Shown piece after piece: positions 42,354 to 50,837 of a stretch of DNA of 64,000 bases. Location: NCBI GenBank assembly GCA_024349765.1, contig AP026074.1, forward strand, positions 682,001-746,000. Direction: 5' to 3'. The notes under the pieces are model-generated. The model did no database searches and was not told the origin of the DNA. It saw only the letters and a program-made list of their open reading frames with translations. The DNA comes from Streptomyces nigrescens. Its GTDB lineage: Bacteria; Actinomycetota; Actinomycetes; Streptomycetales; Streptomycetaceae. Each line of letters starts with the position of its first letter. Position 1 is the stretch's first letter. Made by a program: the position numbers and the translations under genes.

Positions 42354-43148
42354 ATGTCCGCACGCGCCCTTCCCGAGGCGACCCTCGCCCGCACCGTCCT
42401 GGGTTCCGGCCCCGGCCTCGCCCTCGCGCACGGCGCCGGCAGCAGCGTGGCCGGCACCTACGGTCCGATCCTGGAAGGTCTGGCCGCCCACCACACCGTC
42501 GTCGGCGTCGACTACCCCGGCAGCGGCGACACTCCCCGCTCCGCCACGCCGCTGTCGCTGGACGACCTGGCCGACCAGCTCGTCGCCGCCGCCGTCGCCG
42601 AGGGCCTGGACACCTTCGCGGTATCCGGCTACTCCCTCGGCGGACCCGTGGCGATCCGTGCGGCCGCCCGGCACCCCGAGCGCGTCACCGCCCTCGTACT
42701 GACCGCGACCTTCCCCCACCGGGACAACCGGCTCGCGCTCGCCCTGCCGATCTGGCGCAAGCTGGCCGAGCCGGGCAACCGCGCACTGCTGGCCGAGTTC
42801 CTCACGATGATGGCCCTCGGCGCCGACGCGCTGGAGGCGATGCCGAACGAGCAACTCCAGCAGGCCCTCGCCTTCACCGCCGCCAGCGTCGCCGACGGCA
42901 CCCCCGAGCACGCCGAGCTGGCCCCCCGGGTCGATGTCCGCGAAGACCTGCCGGGCATCCAGGCACCCACCCTGGTCATCTCCACCACCCAGGACTGGTT
43001 CACCTCCACCCGCCTGCACCGCCAGCTCGCCGATGCCATCCCCGGCGCCCAGCTCGTGGAGATCCGCACCGGCCACCTGCCCATGGTCGAACGGCCCGAG
43101 GAATGGCAGAAGCTCATCACCGAATTCCTCGACCAGCACAGCGCCTGA
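42354..43148 (+). CDS. Alpha/beta hydrolase
   Basis: 264 aa. Nucleophile S94 in GYSLGG, oxyanion 'LAHGAGSSVAG' at about 24-34 and catalytic His in 'TGHLPMVERPEEW' near 240. Canonical fold for esterases, lactonases and epoxide hydrolases. A serine hydrolase of unknown substrate. It follows the HxlR relic by 45 bp and probably belongs to the same electrophile-detoxification operon. Confidence 0.9.
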   Translation: MSARALPEATLARTVLGSGPGLALAHGAGSSVAGTYGPILEGLAAHHTVVGVDYPGSGDTPRSATPLSLDDLADQLVAAAVAEGLDTFAVSGYSLGGPVAIRAAARHPERVTALVLTATFPHRDNRLALALPIWRKLAEPGNRALLAEFLTMMALGADALEAMPNEQLQQALAFTAASVADGTPEHAELAPRVDVREDLPGIQAPTLVISTTQDWFTSTRLHRQLADAIPGAQLVEIRTGHLPMVERPEEWQKLITEFLDQHSA

Positions 43149-43314
43149 CGCCAGTCGGCCCTCGCGCCCGGACCGCAGAGCTCAACTGCGATCCGGGCGT
43201 TCGGCCTTCAGCACACCTGGGCGGGCAGCGGACGGCGTCTCAGGCCGGCGGTCGGGCGTGCGACACGAACCCTCGCTCTGTCACGAGACCCTTCCGTTTG
43301 CCTCGGCCGGCCGG

Positions 43315-44082
43315 TCAGGAGGGCGCGCCGCTCAGGACTTCGACCTTGCCCGTGTCGAGTGAGTAATAGGCGCCGACCACGGCCAGGGTGCCCTTCGCCA
43401 CGAGCGGGCCCAGGTCCTGGTTGGAGCGCAGATCCGCCGCGGTCACGGTGACCTGGGCGCGGGCCATGGTCTCGACCGGGTCGGCGCCGCCTTGCCGGAC
43501 TGCTTGTCTGTATGCCGGCTCCAGGGCCTTGACGATCGCCTGCAGGTTGCCGGGCAGCGGTTTGCCGTCCCGAAGGGACTTGTACGCCGCCGCGACGGCG
43601 CCGCAGCGCTGATGCCCGAGGACCACGACGAGCGGGGTGCCACTCGTCATGGGCCCGTACTCGACGGAACCTGTGACCACCGGGTCGATCGCCTCCCCGC
43701 CCGTGCGCATCACGTAAAGGTCGCCCAGGCCGGTATCGAAGAGGAGTTCAGGCGGCACGCGGGAGTCGATGCACGAGAGGATCGACCCGAAAGGTTCCTG
43801 GTGCTGGGCCACGAGCTGACGCCGGTTCGGATCCCGGTCGGGGTGGTGAAGGTCTCCGCTCACCCAGCGCTTGTTGCCTTCCATCAGCCTCGCGAACGCC
43901 GCGGCGGGTGTGGTCGGCCGGGCCTGGGGCGATGCGGTGGTCGTCTGGGCGGCCCGCGCTTCGGGCGAAGCGCTGGTCGGCGCGGCAGTCCTCGTCGAGG
44001 AGCACCCGGCAAGGGCTGCCGCGGCGCCGGCAAGTCCGATGCCGAGCAGCGCTCTACGGTCCGGATGTCCGGCTCTGTCCAT
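43315..44082 (-). CDS. Exported beta-carbonic anhydrase (Tat lipoprotein)
   Basis: 255 aa. A Tat-like signal 'RRALLGIGLAGAAAALAGC' with lipobox LAGC, then a low-complexity Ala/Thr/Pro linker (about 30-62) and a beta-CA domain. Zinc ligands: Cys and Asp in 'LSCIDSRVPPELL', His and Cys in 'GHQRCGAV'. Converts CO2 to bicarbonate outside the membrane. ATG 44082 with GGAGG eight bases upstream. It is the second CA in the window, distinct from cytoplasmic CynT. Confidence 0.9.
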   Translation of the reverse strand: MDRAGHPDRRALLGIGLAGAAAALAGCSSTRTAAPTSASPEARAAQTTTASPQARPTTPAAAFARLMEGNKRWVSGDLHHPDRDPNRRQLVAQHQEPFGSILSCIDSRVPPELLFDTGLGDLYVMRTGGEAIDPVVTGSVEYGPMTSGTPLVVVLGHQRCGAVAAAYKSLRDGKPLPGNLQAIVKALEPAYRQAVRQGGADPVETMARAQVTVTAADLRSNQDLGPLVAKGTLAVVGAYYSLDTGKVEVLSGAPS

Positions 44083-44394
44083 CGCTCGTACCTCCCGAAG
44101 CCACGCAGACACGTCGTTGTGTCCTGACCAGGCTGATTGTTCGCGTGGTCCGGGTGACCTGGCTGTAGGCGCAAGCGGGCGCCGGCTACGTTGCCGCCAA
44201 CGGCCCACACCACCGCACCGGACGGCAGGGGAGTGCCGGACGTCGGGCCGCCCTCACGGACGGCCCGGCGCCGGTGCGCTCGTCAGGTCTGTCGTTCCTG
44301 GCTGCGGGGGGCGTCGCCCCGGGGCCACGCGACGTGGATGCCTCGTACGTGGCGGGCGCCAGGGGCCTGGCGTACCCCGAGCCGGCCCCGAGGG
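44083..44394. other. Gap, nothing convincing
   Basis: 312 bp between two minus-strand genes. It holds the carbonic anhydrase promoter and the 3' side of the TetR gene; no supported ORF, and no clear hairpin. Confidence 0.35.
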
Positions 44395-44970
44395 TCAGGA
44401 GTGCTGCGCCCCGCGTGCCAGCAGCATGAAGGCGTCGACGAGTTCCTCGGCGGGTTGACCGGTGGCCAGGCTGCGCAGTTGCAGCCCGAAGACCAGCGCG
44501 ATGGCACTGCTCGCCAGCCGCTCGGCGTCGGGTACGCCGAGACCGGTGAGGATCCGGGCGGCCAACTGGTCGTATGCGGCGAAGGACTCCGCGGCCGCGC
44601 TGCGCAACCGCTCGTCGCGGCCGGCCTGGATGTAGAGCTCGAAGGGTGCGATGTGCCTGCTGTCGAACGGCGTACCCCCGGCGACCTGGCTGACTGTGGC
44701 GGCGGCCCGATCGGCGTCCATTCCGTCGGTCTGGCACTGGGCGGCGAGCTCGGTGAGGCGCCGGGTCTCCTCTGCGACGAAGTGCAGCAGGCTCTCGCGC
44801 AGCATTTCGTGCTGGGTCGCGAAGTGGTAGGTGACCGATCCGAGGGAGACGTTGGCCTCCTTGGCGATCCGCCGGTTGGTGACCGCGGCGACGCCGTCCT
44901 CACCGATGATGCGCAGGACGGCGTCGATGATGCTCTGCCGGGTTCCGGGGGGCTTGGACATGGCAGTCAT
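44395..44970 (-). CDS. TetR family transcriptional regulator
   Basis: 191 aa. HTH 'IIDAVLRIIGEDGVAAVTNR' plus 'IAKEANVSLGSVTYHFATQH' at about 12-52. Rest is a TetR C-terminal domain (TetR_C-like, 'GVPDAERLASSAIALVFGLQ'). ATG at 44970 or 44961. Divergent from an SDR gene with a perfect 22-bp palindrome between them, which is almost certainly its operator. Confidence 0.92.
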   Translation of the reverse strand: MTAMSKPPGTRQSIIDAVLRIIGEDGVAAVTNRRIAKEANVSLGSVTYHFATQHEMLRESLLHFVAEETRRLTELAAQCQTDGMDADRAAATVSQVAGGTPFDSRHIAPFELYIQAGRDERLRSAAAESFAAYDQLAARILTGLGVPDAERLASSAIALVFGLQLRSLATGQPAEELVDAFMLLARGAQHS

Positions 44971-45094
44971 TGTGCCAGCGGCGCCTTCCTGGCTGGTGGG
45001 AAGGGCCGGGAGCCGTTCCGGCCAGAGCAGACCGACCTCAGGCCGGGCGGCAAGCGGATCGGTGCTCCAGGCGGATCAGCGACTCCATCCGCTG

Positions 45095-45140
45095 TTGACA
45101 GGGTGACCCACCCTCCATACTGTTCGTTCGAACGAACAGT
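45095..45140 (+). promoter_or_regulatory. SDR promoter with 22-bp perfect operator palindrome
   Basis: TTGACA (45095-45100) and TACTGT (45118-45123) are spaced by 17 bp, a good sigma-70-type promoter. The -10 is embedded in a perfect 22-bp palindrome at 45119-45140 with half-site ACTGTTCGTTC. Bound TetR would block RNA polymerase. The operator assignment is by position and symmetry. Confidence 0.85.
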
Positions 45141-45158
45141 TTCCGGGAGGCTCGTCTT

Positions 45159-45950
45159 ATGCGCATCGCAGGATCAACCGTTCTCCTGACCGGGGCCGTG
45201 GGCGGTCTCGGTCAGGCCATCGCCCGTGAACTGGCTGCCAAGGGAGCCGAGTTGGTCCTCTCCGGGCGCCGTGCCGATGCCCTGGAGGCGCTCGCCGACG
45301 AGCTCGGTGCCCGAGCGGTCACCGCCGATCTCGCCGACCCGGATCAGGTCGACCGCCTCGCCGAGGCATGCCCCGACGTGGACATGGTGATCGCCAACGC
45401 CGCTCTGCCCTCCAGCGGCGAACTGCTCGACTACACGCCCGAGCAGATCGACCGCGCGCTGACCGTGAACCTGCGCGCCCCCGTCATGCTGACCCGCGCG
45501 CTCGCGCCCCGGATGGTCAAGGCAGGTCGGGGCCATATCGTCTTCGTCGGGTCGATCTCCGGGAAGGCGGCCACCAAGTACTCCTCGCTCTACAGCGCGG
45601 CCAAGTTCGGACTGCGCGGCTTCGCGCTCTCCCTCCGCCAGGACCTGCACGGTACGGGGGTGGGGGTGTCGCTGGTCCAACCCGGCGCCGTACGCGACGC
45701 AGGCATGTTCGCCGTCACGGGCGCCACCCCGCCGGCCGGCGTGCGCACGGTCTCCCCGGGACAGGTGGTGGCGGGAGTGGTTCGGGCCGTCGAGCGCGAT
45801 CTGTGCGAAGTCAATGTCGCGCCGGTGGAGTTGAAGGTGCTCAGCGCCATCGCCGGGCAGTTCCCCGCCTTCGCGGAGAAGGTGCAGCGCGGCTCCAGCG
45901 CCGAGCGCACCATCAGCCAGGTCGTGGCCGCCCAGCGGGACAAGCGGTAG
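45159..45950 (+). CDS. Short-chain dehydrogenase/reductase
   Basis: 263 aa. TGAVGGLGQAIA (cofactor loop) at the N-terminus, 'ANAALP' (NAG-like motif) and active-site 'SLYSAAKFG' with Tyr-x3-Lys; the catalytic Ser is in 'VGSISGKA'. An oxidoreductase of unknown alcohol or ketone substrate. GGGAGG at 45145-45150 precedes the ATG. TetR-controlled, by the palindrome just upstream. Confidence 0.93.
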   Translation: MRIAGSTVLLTGAVGGLGQAIARELAAKGAELVLSGRRADALEALADELGARAVTADLADPDQVDRLAEACPDVDMVIANAALPSSGELLDYTPEQIDRALTVNLRAPVMLTRALAPRMVKAGRGHIVFVGSISGKAATKYSSLYSAAKFGLRGFALSLRQDLHGTGVGVSLVQPGAVRDAGMFAVTGATPPAGVRTVSPGQVVAGVVRAVERDLCEVNVAPVELKVLSAIAGQFPAFAEKVQRGSSAERTISQVVAAQRDKR

Positions 45951-46120
45951 CCGTCCGCTTCAGTGCGAGTGCGCACGTCACGATGACCGGCGGCGCGTCG
46001 GGGCGGTGCGCACCGTCCTGAGCCCGGCCGCGAGGTCGGATCGCAGCCCCGCGTGGCCGTCGGCCGAAGCATGGCGTGGCACGCGGATGGCGGTCACCGC
46101 ACCCGCCGGGACCATGAACG

Positions 46121-46576
46121 TCAGTCGGTCTTGATCTTCTTCATGGTCAGGTGGGACTCGACGCGCAGGATGCCGGGGAGGCCGGTGAGCTTGGCCGTGA
46201 GGAAGGCGTTGTAGGCGGCGTGGTCGGCGACGGCGACGCGCAGGAAGTAGTCGGGGCGGCCGAACATCCGGCGGAACTCGATGACTTCCTCGTAGGAGGC
46301 CAGCGTTTCCTCCAGCGTCTCGATGGTCTTGAGGTCGTTGGCGTAGACCTCGACGTCGACCATGACCTCCAGGCCGCGGCCGACCGCTTCGGGATTGATG
46401 ACGGCACGGTAGCCGGTGATGACGCCGGCCTCCTCCAGTCGCTTGAGACGGCGCAGGCACGGTGGCGGGGTCAGGCCGACCCGCTTGGCCAGTTCCACGT
46501 TCGTCAGCCGACCGTCCTGGCTCAGATGAAACAAGATTTCTCTATCTACGCCATCGAGGCTGAGTTCATTGCCCAT
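46121..46576 (-). CDS. Lrp/AsnC family regulator (azlCD-linked)
   Basis: 151 aa. HTH 'DREILFHLSQDGRLTNVELA' with 'VGLTPPPCLRRLKRLEEAGV', then a RAM effector domain. It is divergent from azlCD, with an AT-rich 62-bp intergenic region. Lrp proteins sense amino acids, and BkdR/AzlB-type regulators control branched-chain export; that role fits here by analogy. Confidence 0.92.
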   Translation of the reverse strand: MGNELSLDGVDREILFHLSQDGRLTNVELAKRVGLTPPPCLRRLKRLEEAGVITGYRAVINPEAVGRGLEVMVDVEVYANDLKTIETLEETLASYEEVIEFRRMFGRPDYFLRVAVADHAAYNAFLTAKLTGLPGILRVESHLTMKKIKTD

Positions 46577-46638
46577 AAGTGCATGGTAGAGGAATTTTTT
46601 GAAATCAAATGTGCCGAGAACCCTTCTAAAATTGCGGC

Positions 46639-47388
46639 ATGCACGCGCATTCGACCGCTGTGGGCGATCGCCCTTGTCCTACCTCCGCGCCCCCGCCTCG
46701 ACCGTCGTCCGAGGCCTTGGCGGCCCTGAAAGACTCCACCTCCGTCGGGCTGGCCCTGCTGCCGCTCGGCCTCGCCCTCGGCGTGGTCATCACCCGTGCC
46801 GGCCTGCCCTGGTGGTGCGCGCCGCTGTTCGCCGCCGTCGTCTACGCCGGCTCGTTCGAGTTCCTGCTCGTGGGCCTGACCGTCGCGGCCACGCCCCTGG
46901 CGACGATCGCGCTGACCGCATTCCTGGTGAACGTCCGGCACGTCTTCTACGCGCTGTCCTTCCCCCTGCACCGCGTGCGCGGGCGCCTCGCCAAGGGCTA
47001 CAGCACCTTCGCCCTGACCGACGAGGCATACGCCATGACCACCGGCGGGCAGGCCCAGTCATGGTCCAGCGCACGCATCCTGTCGCTGCAGGGGATCTTC
47101 CAGCTGTACTGGGTCGGCGGTGCCACCACCGGCGCCCTGCTCGGCTCACTGATACCCGACCGCATCACCGGTCTGGACTTCGCGATGACTGCCCTGTTCG
47201 CCATCCTGGCCACGGACGCCGTCGCCGAACGCCGCAACGACCTGCCCACCCCCGTCCTCGCACTGTTCAGCGCGCTGGCCGCCCGTCTCTTCTTCCCCGG
47301 GCAGCTGCTGCTCGTGGCCTTTTCCCTGTTCACCGCCGCTCTCCTGGCCCGGCACCTCGCCACCGGCAAGAGGTCGCACCATGCCTGA
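46639..47388 (+). CDS. azlC: AzlC family branched-chain amino acid permease
   Basis: 249 aa polytopic protein. 'GLALLPLGLALGVVITRAGL' and 'FAAVVYAGSFEFLLVGL' are AzlC family helices, and 'FLVNVRHVFYALSF' is the conserved loop. Exports branched-chain amino acids and analogues together with AzlD. ATG 46639 directly follows the AT-rich regulatory block. The azlC stop overlaps azlD by 8 bp. Confidence 0.92.
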   Translation: MHAHSTAVGDRPCPTSAPPPRPSSEALAALKDSTSVGLALLPLGLALGVVITRAGLPWWCAPLFAAVVYAGSFEFLLVGLTVAATPLATIALTAFLVNVRHVFYALSFPLHRVRGRLAKGYSTFALTDEAYAMTTGGQAQSWSSARILSLQGIFQLYWVGGATTGALLGSLIPDRITGLDFAMTALFAILATDAVAERRNDLPTPVLALFSALAARLFFPGQLLLVAFSLFTAALLARHLATGKRSHHA

Positions 47389-47710
47389 CATCCGCTACCT
47401 ACTCCTGGCCGCCGCGGTCTCGGCCGCCATCACCTGGGCCCTGCGTGCCGTGCCCTTCACCGTCCTGGCTCCGCTGCGCTCCAGTAAGACCGTCCAGTAC
47501 CTCAGCACCCGTATGCCGGCCGGCGTCATGGTGATCCTGCTCGCCTATTGCCTGCGCGATCTCCCGCTGCCCCACTCAGGCGCCATCCCACCCCTGGTGG
47601 CACTCGCCGTCACCATCGGACTGCACCTGTGGCGCCGCAACACCCTGCTGAGCCTCATCGGCGGCACCACCGTCAACGTCGCTCTGGCCAGCACCCTCTT
47701 CGCACACTGA
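47381..47710 (+). CDS. azlD: AzlD branched-chain amino acid export partner
   Basis: 109 aa, four membrane helices. 'AITWALRAVPFTVLAPLR' and 'STRMPAGVMVILLAYCL' are the AzlD pattern. The gene overlaps azlC by 8 bp and is translated with it; the two subunits form the export complex. Length normal for the family. Confidence 0.92.
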   Translation: MPDIRYLLLAAAVSAAITWALRAVPFTVLAPLRSSKTVQYLSTRMPAGVMVILLAYCLRDLPLPHSGAIPPLVALAVTIGLHLWRRNTLLSLIGGTTVNVALASTLFAH

Positions 47711-47872
47711 CCCGCTCCAGCAGCGGATCGCCGCAAGCGGTGACACCAACGCATCAAAGAACCAGCGAGCACCGGCGGCTCCCCCCGGCCGTCACCGCGG
47801 GCCTTCCCGCCCCCCGAACTCAGGTCCCGTCGAAGCTCACGCCAACCGCATCATTCTGTGGAATCAGCGATG

Positions 47873-48364
47873 TCAAGCCGTGTGTTTGTGCATCACGTCG
47901 AGGTAGTGCCGATCACGGTGCGGCACGTGGTTGTCCCGTCTCGGCAGGCTGAAAACCGCGCAGACGTCAGCGGGTTGGGTGATGAGGCTTGCCTGCTGGC
48001 CGAAGGTGAGGGCGCTGTTGACCGCATGTCGGCAGCCTGCGTTGTCCAGGGCGGCGATCAGCTCCTCACGGAGGACGGTGGCGTCGCATGACTCGGAATC
48101 AGGCAGGACGAGCGGCGGAAGTTGGGCGGTCGAACCGGGCCAGAGGTTGATCCAGATCCCGCTGACGGCCCGCTGAGTGACCACCAGCTGCAGCCCGTCC
48201 CAGGAGTACGGGTAGCCGTCGATATCGGGCCCCTTCATGATGTGGGCGGGGTGCGGGCGCCCCGGGCCGAGGAGTTTTTCCGCCTCAGCCAGAGTCATTC
48301 CGCAGTTCAGGGGCCCGATCCGGCCAGTGCGGGCGAAGTCGACGAGTACGTCCATCAAGGTCAC
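47873..48364 (-). CDS. Conserved protein, unknown (cytoplasmic)
   Basis: 163 aa, or 160 if the second ATG (48355) is used. 'GRIGPLNCGMTLAEAEKLLG' near the N-terminus and 'SWDGLQLVVTQRAVSGIWIN' in the middle look like one of the small toxin-immunity or SMI1-like accessory families, but no exact match is recognised. Acidic and soluble. Not in an operon with neighbours. Confidence 0.6.
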   Translation of the reverse strand: MTLMDVLVDFARTGRIGPLNCGMTLAEAEKLLGPGRPHPAHIMKGPDIDGYPYSWDGLQLVVTQRAVSGIWINLWPGSTAQLPPLVLPDSESCDATVLREELIAALDNAGCRHAVNSALTFGQQASLITQPADVCAVFSLPRRDNHVPHRDRHYLDVMHKHTA

Positions 48365-48419
48365 GACAGTGACTGTGACACTCTCCCGAGGCAGTTCGCA
48401 CTCCGATATCAGGTGGGCA

Positions 48420-48612
48420 TCCGGTGCGGGGAGCTGGAGCGGTCCTTCCGCCGCTCCAGCCCCTCTGCCCCGTAGCGCCGCAGCCAGCGGTGCAAGAGCA
48501 CTGGCGGCTGATGCCGGAGGAGCGGCAGGCGGCGGCGATGCCGCCGCTCACCTGCTCCCCATGGTGCGTCACCGCCAGCCGCTGCCTCGCACGCCTCGAT
48601 GGATCGCGTTCG
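48420..48612 (-). pseudogene. N-terminal relic of an IS481-like transposase
   Basis: The minus strand reads 'RARQRLAVTHHGEQVSGGIA', then 'AACRSSGISRQ' and, after a frameshift, 'LLHRWLRRYGAEGLEWRKDR' and 'SSSPHRMPT'. This is the HTH start of IS481-type transposases ('CxxFGISRxxxYxWLxRYxxxGLxGLxDRSxxPxxxP'). No catalytic domain remains. It lies between the unknown gene and the flavoenzyme gene. Confidence 0.5.
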
Positions 48613-48613
48613 G

Positions 48614-50314
48614 TCACAGCAGCGTGTCGAGGAAGGCGTTGGAGAACACCCGAGCCGGATCGTAGGAGTTGAGTGTGTTCCGGGCCGTGCGCCAGTCGTT
48701 GAACGCGGCCGGCACGGTGTTGCCCAGCGTGGCAGGGTCCGTCCACGGGCCGTTGTCCGTGTAGGCCCAGCCCTTGGACCACTCGGGACGTACGGTCGCG
48801 TACGAGCCGGTGTAGGTCTGCCAGATCCGTTGCTCCATTTCGCGGAAGAAGGGGGCCGCGCCGGGAGTGCCGGGGTAGGTGGCGAAGTCGAGCCACACCA
48901 CGGTGTCCCATTCAGGATGGTCGGGGCGGGCGAGGGCCGGCGAGAGGAAGGGGCCGTCGTGCGGGTCGGTGCCGGTGATGCGGAGCTCGATCGGGCCGTT
49001 GACGGGGTAGGAGCCGCGGCTCTGGTGAGCGGCCAGCACGCTCTTGTAGTGGCCGTAGAAGTCGCTCACCACTCGCTGCACATTCGCCCGGGAGGTCAGT
49101 ACCGCCCAGCCGGCTTCGACGATGCGCAGTGTCGTGGGTTCGACGTACAGCAGACTGTTCTTCGACCAGCCCCAGACGTCCCAGGTGCCGGTGACGATCA
49201 GCCCGGAGCCGACGATGGACATGGCGAGCTTCGTGAAGTCAGGTGTCTTGTCGCCCCCGCCGGCGGCGATCTCGCCGAGCAACGCCGACATGTCCTCGGT
49301 GACACGGTTGGCGAAGGAGTAGGGGTAGGGCGCGTCGAGCTGTTTGGCCAGTAGGGGCTTGGTCGGTGCCACACTCCACACCTTCAGCCACGGCACATCG
49401 GTGAACGGGAACCAGATCGCCTCGACGCGTCCGGTGCCCGCAACATAGGAGCTGATCGTCCGGCCACCGGTACCGGGGGGACCGAAGACGGTGGCGACGT
49501 TGACGTCGTACCAGTTCCGGCAGCGCAGACGCGTGTTGGCCGCGGCGGTCATGGTCACTTCGGTGATGAAGGCGCGGCCCAGGTGGACGAGGAAGGCACG
49601 GATGTCGGGGTCGGAGCGAGTGAAGGTCCGGAGTGCGTAGCGGCCTTCCGCCGCGCTCCACACCACGGCTGTGAGAGAGGTGACCAGAGAGCTCAGGGTG
49701 CCGAAGCCGGAGCCCGCGGGCGGGTGTTCGCCGGCGGTGGGCAGCCCGGTGCCGTGGCCACCGATGGCGAGCACCCCGCCGATGGTGAGGTCGCCGGGCG
49801 CAGTGGTCGTGGCGAGGCCGAGCCCCGACTCCTCCAGGCGGGCGAGGATGGTGTCGAGGGTCGCCCCGGTTTGCGCGGTGACGCTCCCGGGGGTGCCGCC
49901 GCGGACGCTGACCGCGGTGAGGTGGGAGGTGGTGTCGACGATGATGGTGCGGGAGGTGTCGGCGCCGGCGGGTACCACCAGCGGTGACCAGGTGTGGCCC
50001 TTGCCTCGGGCTCGGAGACGGTAGCCGTGCTCGTGGGCCCAGTTGGCGAGGGTCACCACGTCGTCGGGGGTACGGGCCGAAGCGGTCCAGACGTCCTCGA
50101 CGCGGATCTCTAACGACCAGTTGCGAAAGGCCTGTTGGGAGAGGGGGATGCCGGCGGGGAAGCCGGGCGGCGGGGTGAGGGTGGCCGCGGCGCTGCCCGC
50201 GGGGATGCGATGCGAGGGCTGCAGACCGGCTGCCGCGGCGAGCCCCGCAGCGGCGGTCGCGGTCAGGAGCGTGCGGCGGGTGAGGGAAGTTCTTCGAGCG
50301 CTGTCGTCGGACAT
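48614..50314 (-). CDS. Cholesterol-oxidase-like FAD enzyme (VAO fold), exported
   Basis: 566 aa. Tat-like signal 'RRTSLTRRTLLTATAAAG' (about 8-25) and Ala-rich cleavage region. A PP-loop FAD domain with 'ANWAHEHGYRLRARGKGHTW' (His near residue 110 could be the covalent FAD site) and 'LTIGGVLAIGGHGTGLP'. The C-terminal half resembles the type II cholesterol oxidase substrate domain. Oxidises sterols or related secondary alcohols. ATG 50314; a longer frame to 50599 has no support. Confidence 0.82.
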   Translation of the reverse strand: MSDDSARRTSLTRRTLLTATAAAGLAAAAGLQPSHRIPAGSAAATLTPPPGFPAGIPLSQQAFRNWSLEIRVEDVWTASARTPDDVVTLANWAHEHGYRLRARGKGHTWSPLVVPAGADTSRTIIVDTTSHLTAVSVRGGTPGSVTAQTGATLDTILARLEESGLGLATTTAPGDLTIGGVLAIGGHGTGLPTAGEHPPAGSGFGTLSSLVTSLTAVVWSAAEGRYALRTFTRSDPDIRAFLVHLGRAFITEVTMTAAANTRLRCRNWYDVNVATVFGPPGTGGRTISSYVAGTGRVEAIWFPFTDVPWLKVWSVAPTKPLLAKQLDAPYPYSFANRVTEDMSALLGEIAAGGGDKTPDFTKLAMSIVGSGLIVTGTWDVWGWSKNSLLYVEPTTLRIVEAGWAVLTSRANVQRVVSDFYGHYKSVLAAHQSRGSYPVNGPIELRITGTDPHDGPFLSPALARPDHPEWDTVVWLDFATYPGTPGAAPFFREMEQRIWQTYTGSYATVRPEWSKGWAYTDNGPWTDPATLGNTVPAAFNDWRTARNTLNSYDPARVFSNAFLDTLL

Positions 50315-50837
50315 GGCAGTCCTTCCGGCACGCGGCGCGCCGCCCCGCTGCACCGCGCACGGGATCGTAGGAGTGAGACCGTACGAGCGCCCCGGTGCGG
50401 TGGGGGTGCGGGGAGTGTAGGGTGACGGGCCGTCAGGTGCAATGGCCATGCCATGCCACGCCTTGCATTGACCTGCGAGTGCAGTCTCCGCTCCTTCCTT
50501 CTTGCTTGGGGCCTGGGCCTTGGGATCACGGCGGGGGAGTGAGGTGCGGTCGCCGACAGGAGGAAGCGTGGGATCGACGGGCCTCTTGCTTCTCAACACC
50601 TCCTGAATACAAAGCGGTCAGCTCATCGCGGTCGGCAGGCTGGCCTACGGCCGCGGTTAAATGGTTAGCAACTTGCACAAAACACCAGCTAATTGACGGT
50701 ACATCAGCGGGGACTTACCGCGACTCTGGACAGAACCCTTGACGCGCTATTCACACATGGTGAACATGCAACGAGCAAGAGAGCGCTCCCATGAACGTCA
50801 TCTGTTCACTTCCTGAATCCGAATCAGGAGAGCTTCC
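50315..50837. other. Divergent intergenic region
   Basis: 523 bp between the divergent flavoenzyme and beta-helix genes. It contains AT-rich stretches near 50600-50720 and a CebR-like box at 50778-50791. No gene is supported. Confidence 0.45.
50778..50791 (+). promoter_or_regulatory. CebR-like operator upstream of the beta-helix gene
   Basis: AGAGAGCGCTCCCA matches the Streptomyces CebR/LacI consensus TGGGAGCGCTCCCA in 12 of 14 positions, with the GAGCGCTC core perfect. It is 46 bp upstream of the ATG. CebR represses cellulose-derived sugar genes, so this gene may be induced by cellobiose or cellotriose (inference). Confidence 0.6.

Noticed and set aside
43149-43314. Possible short gene between hydrolase and carbonic anhydrase
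   Set aside because: Convergent gap of 166 bp, with only Arg-rich shadow frames.
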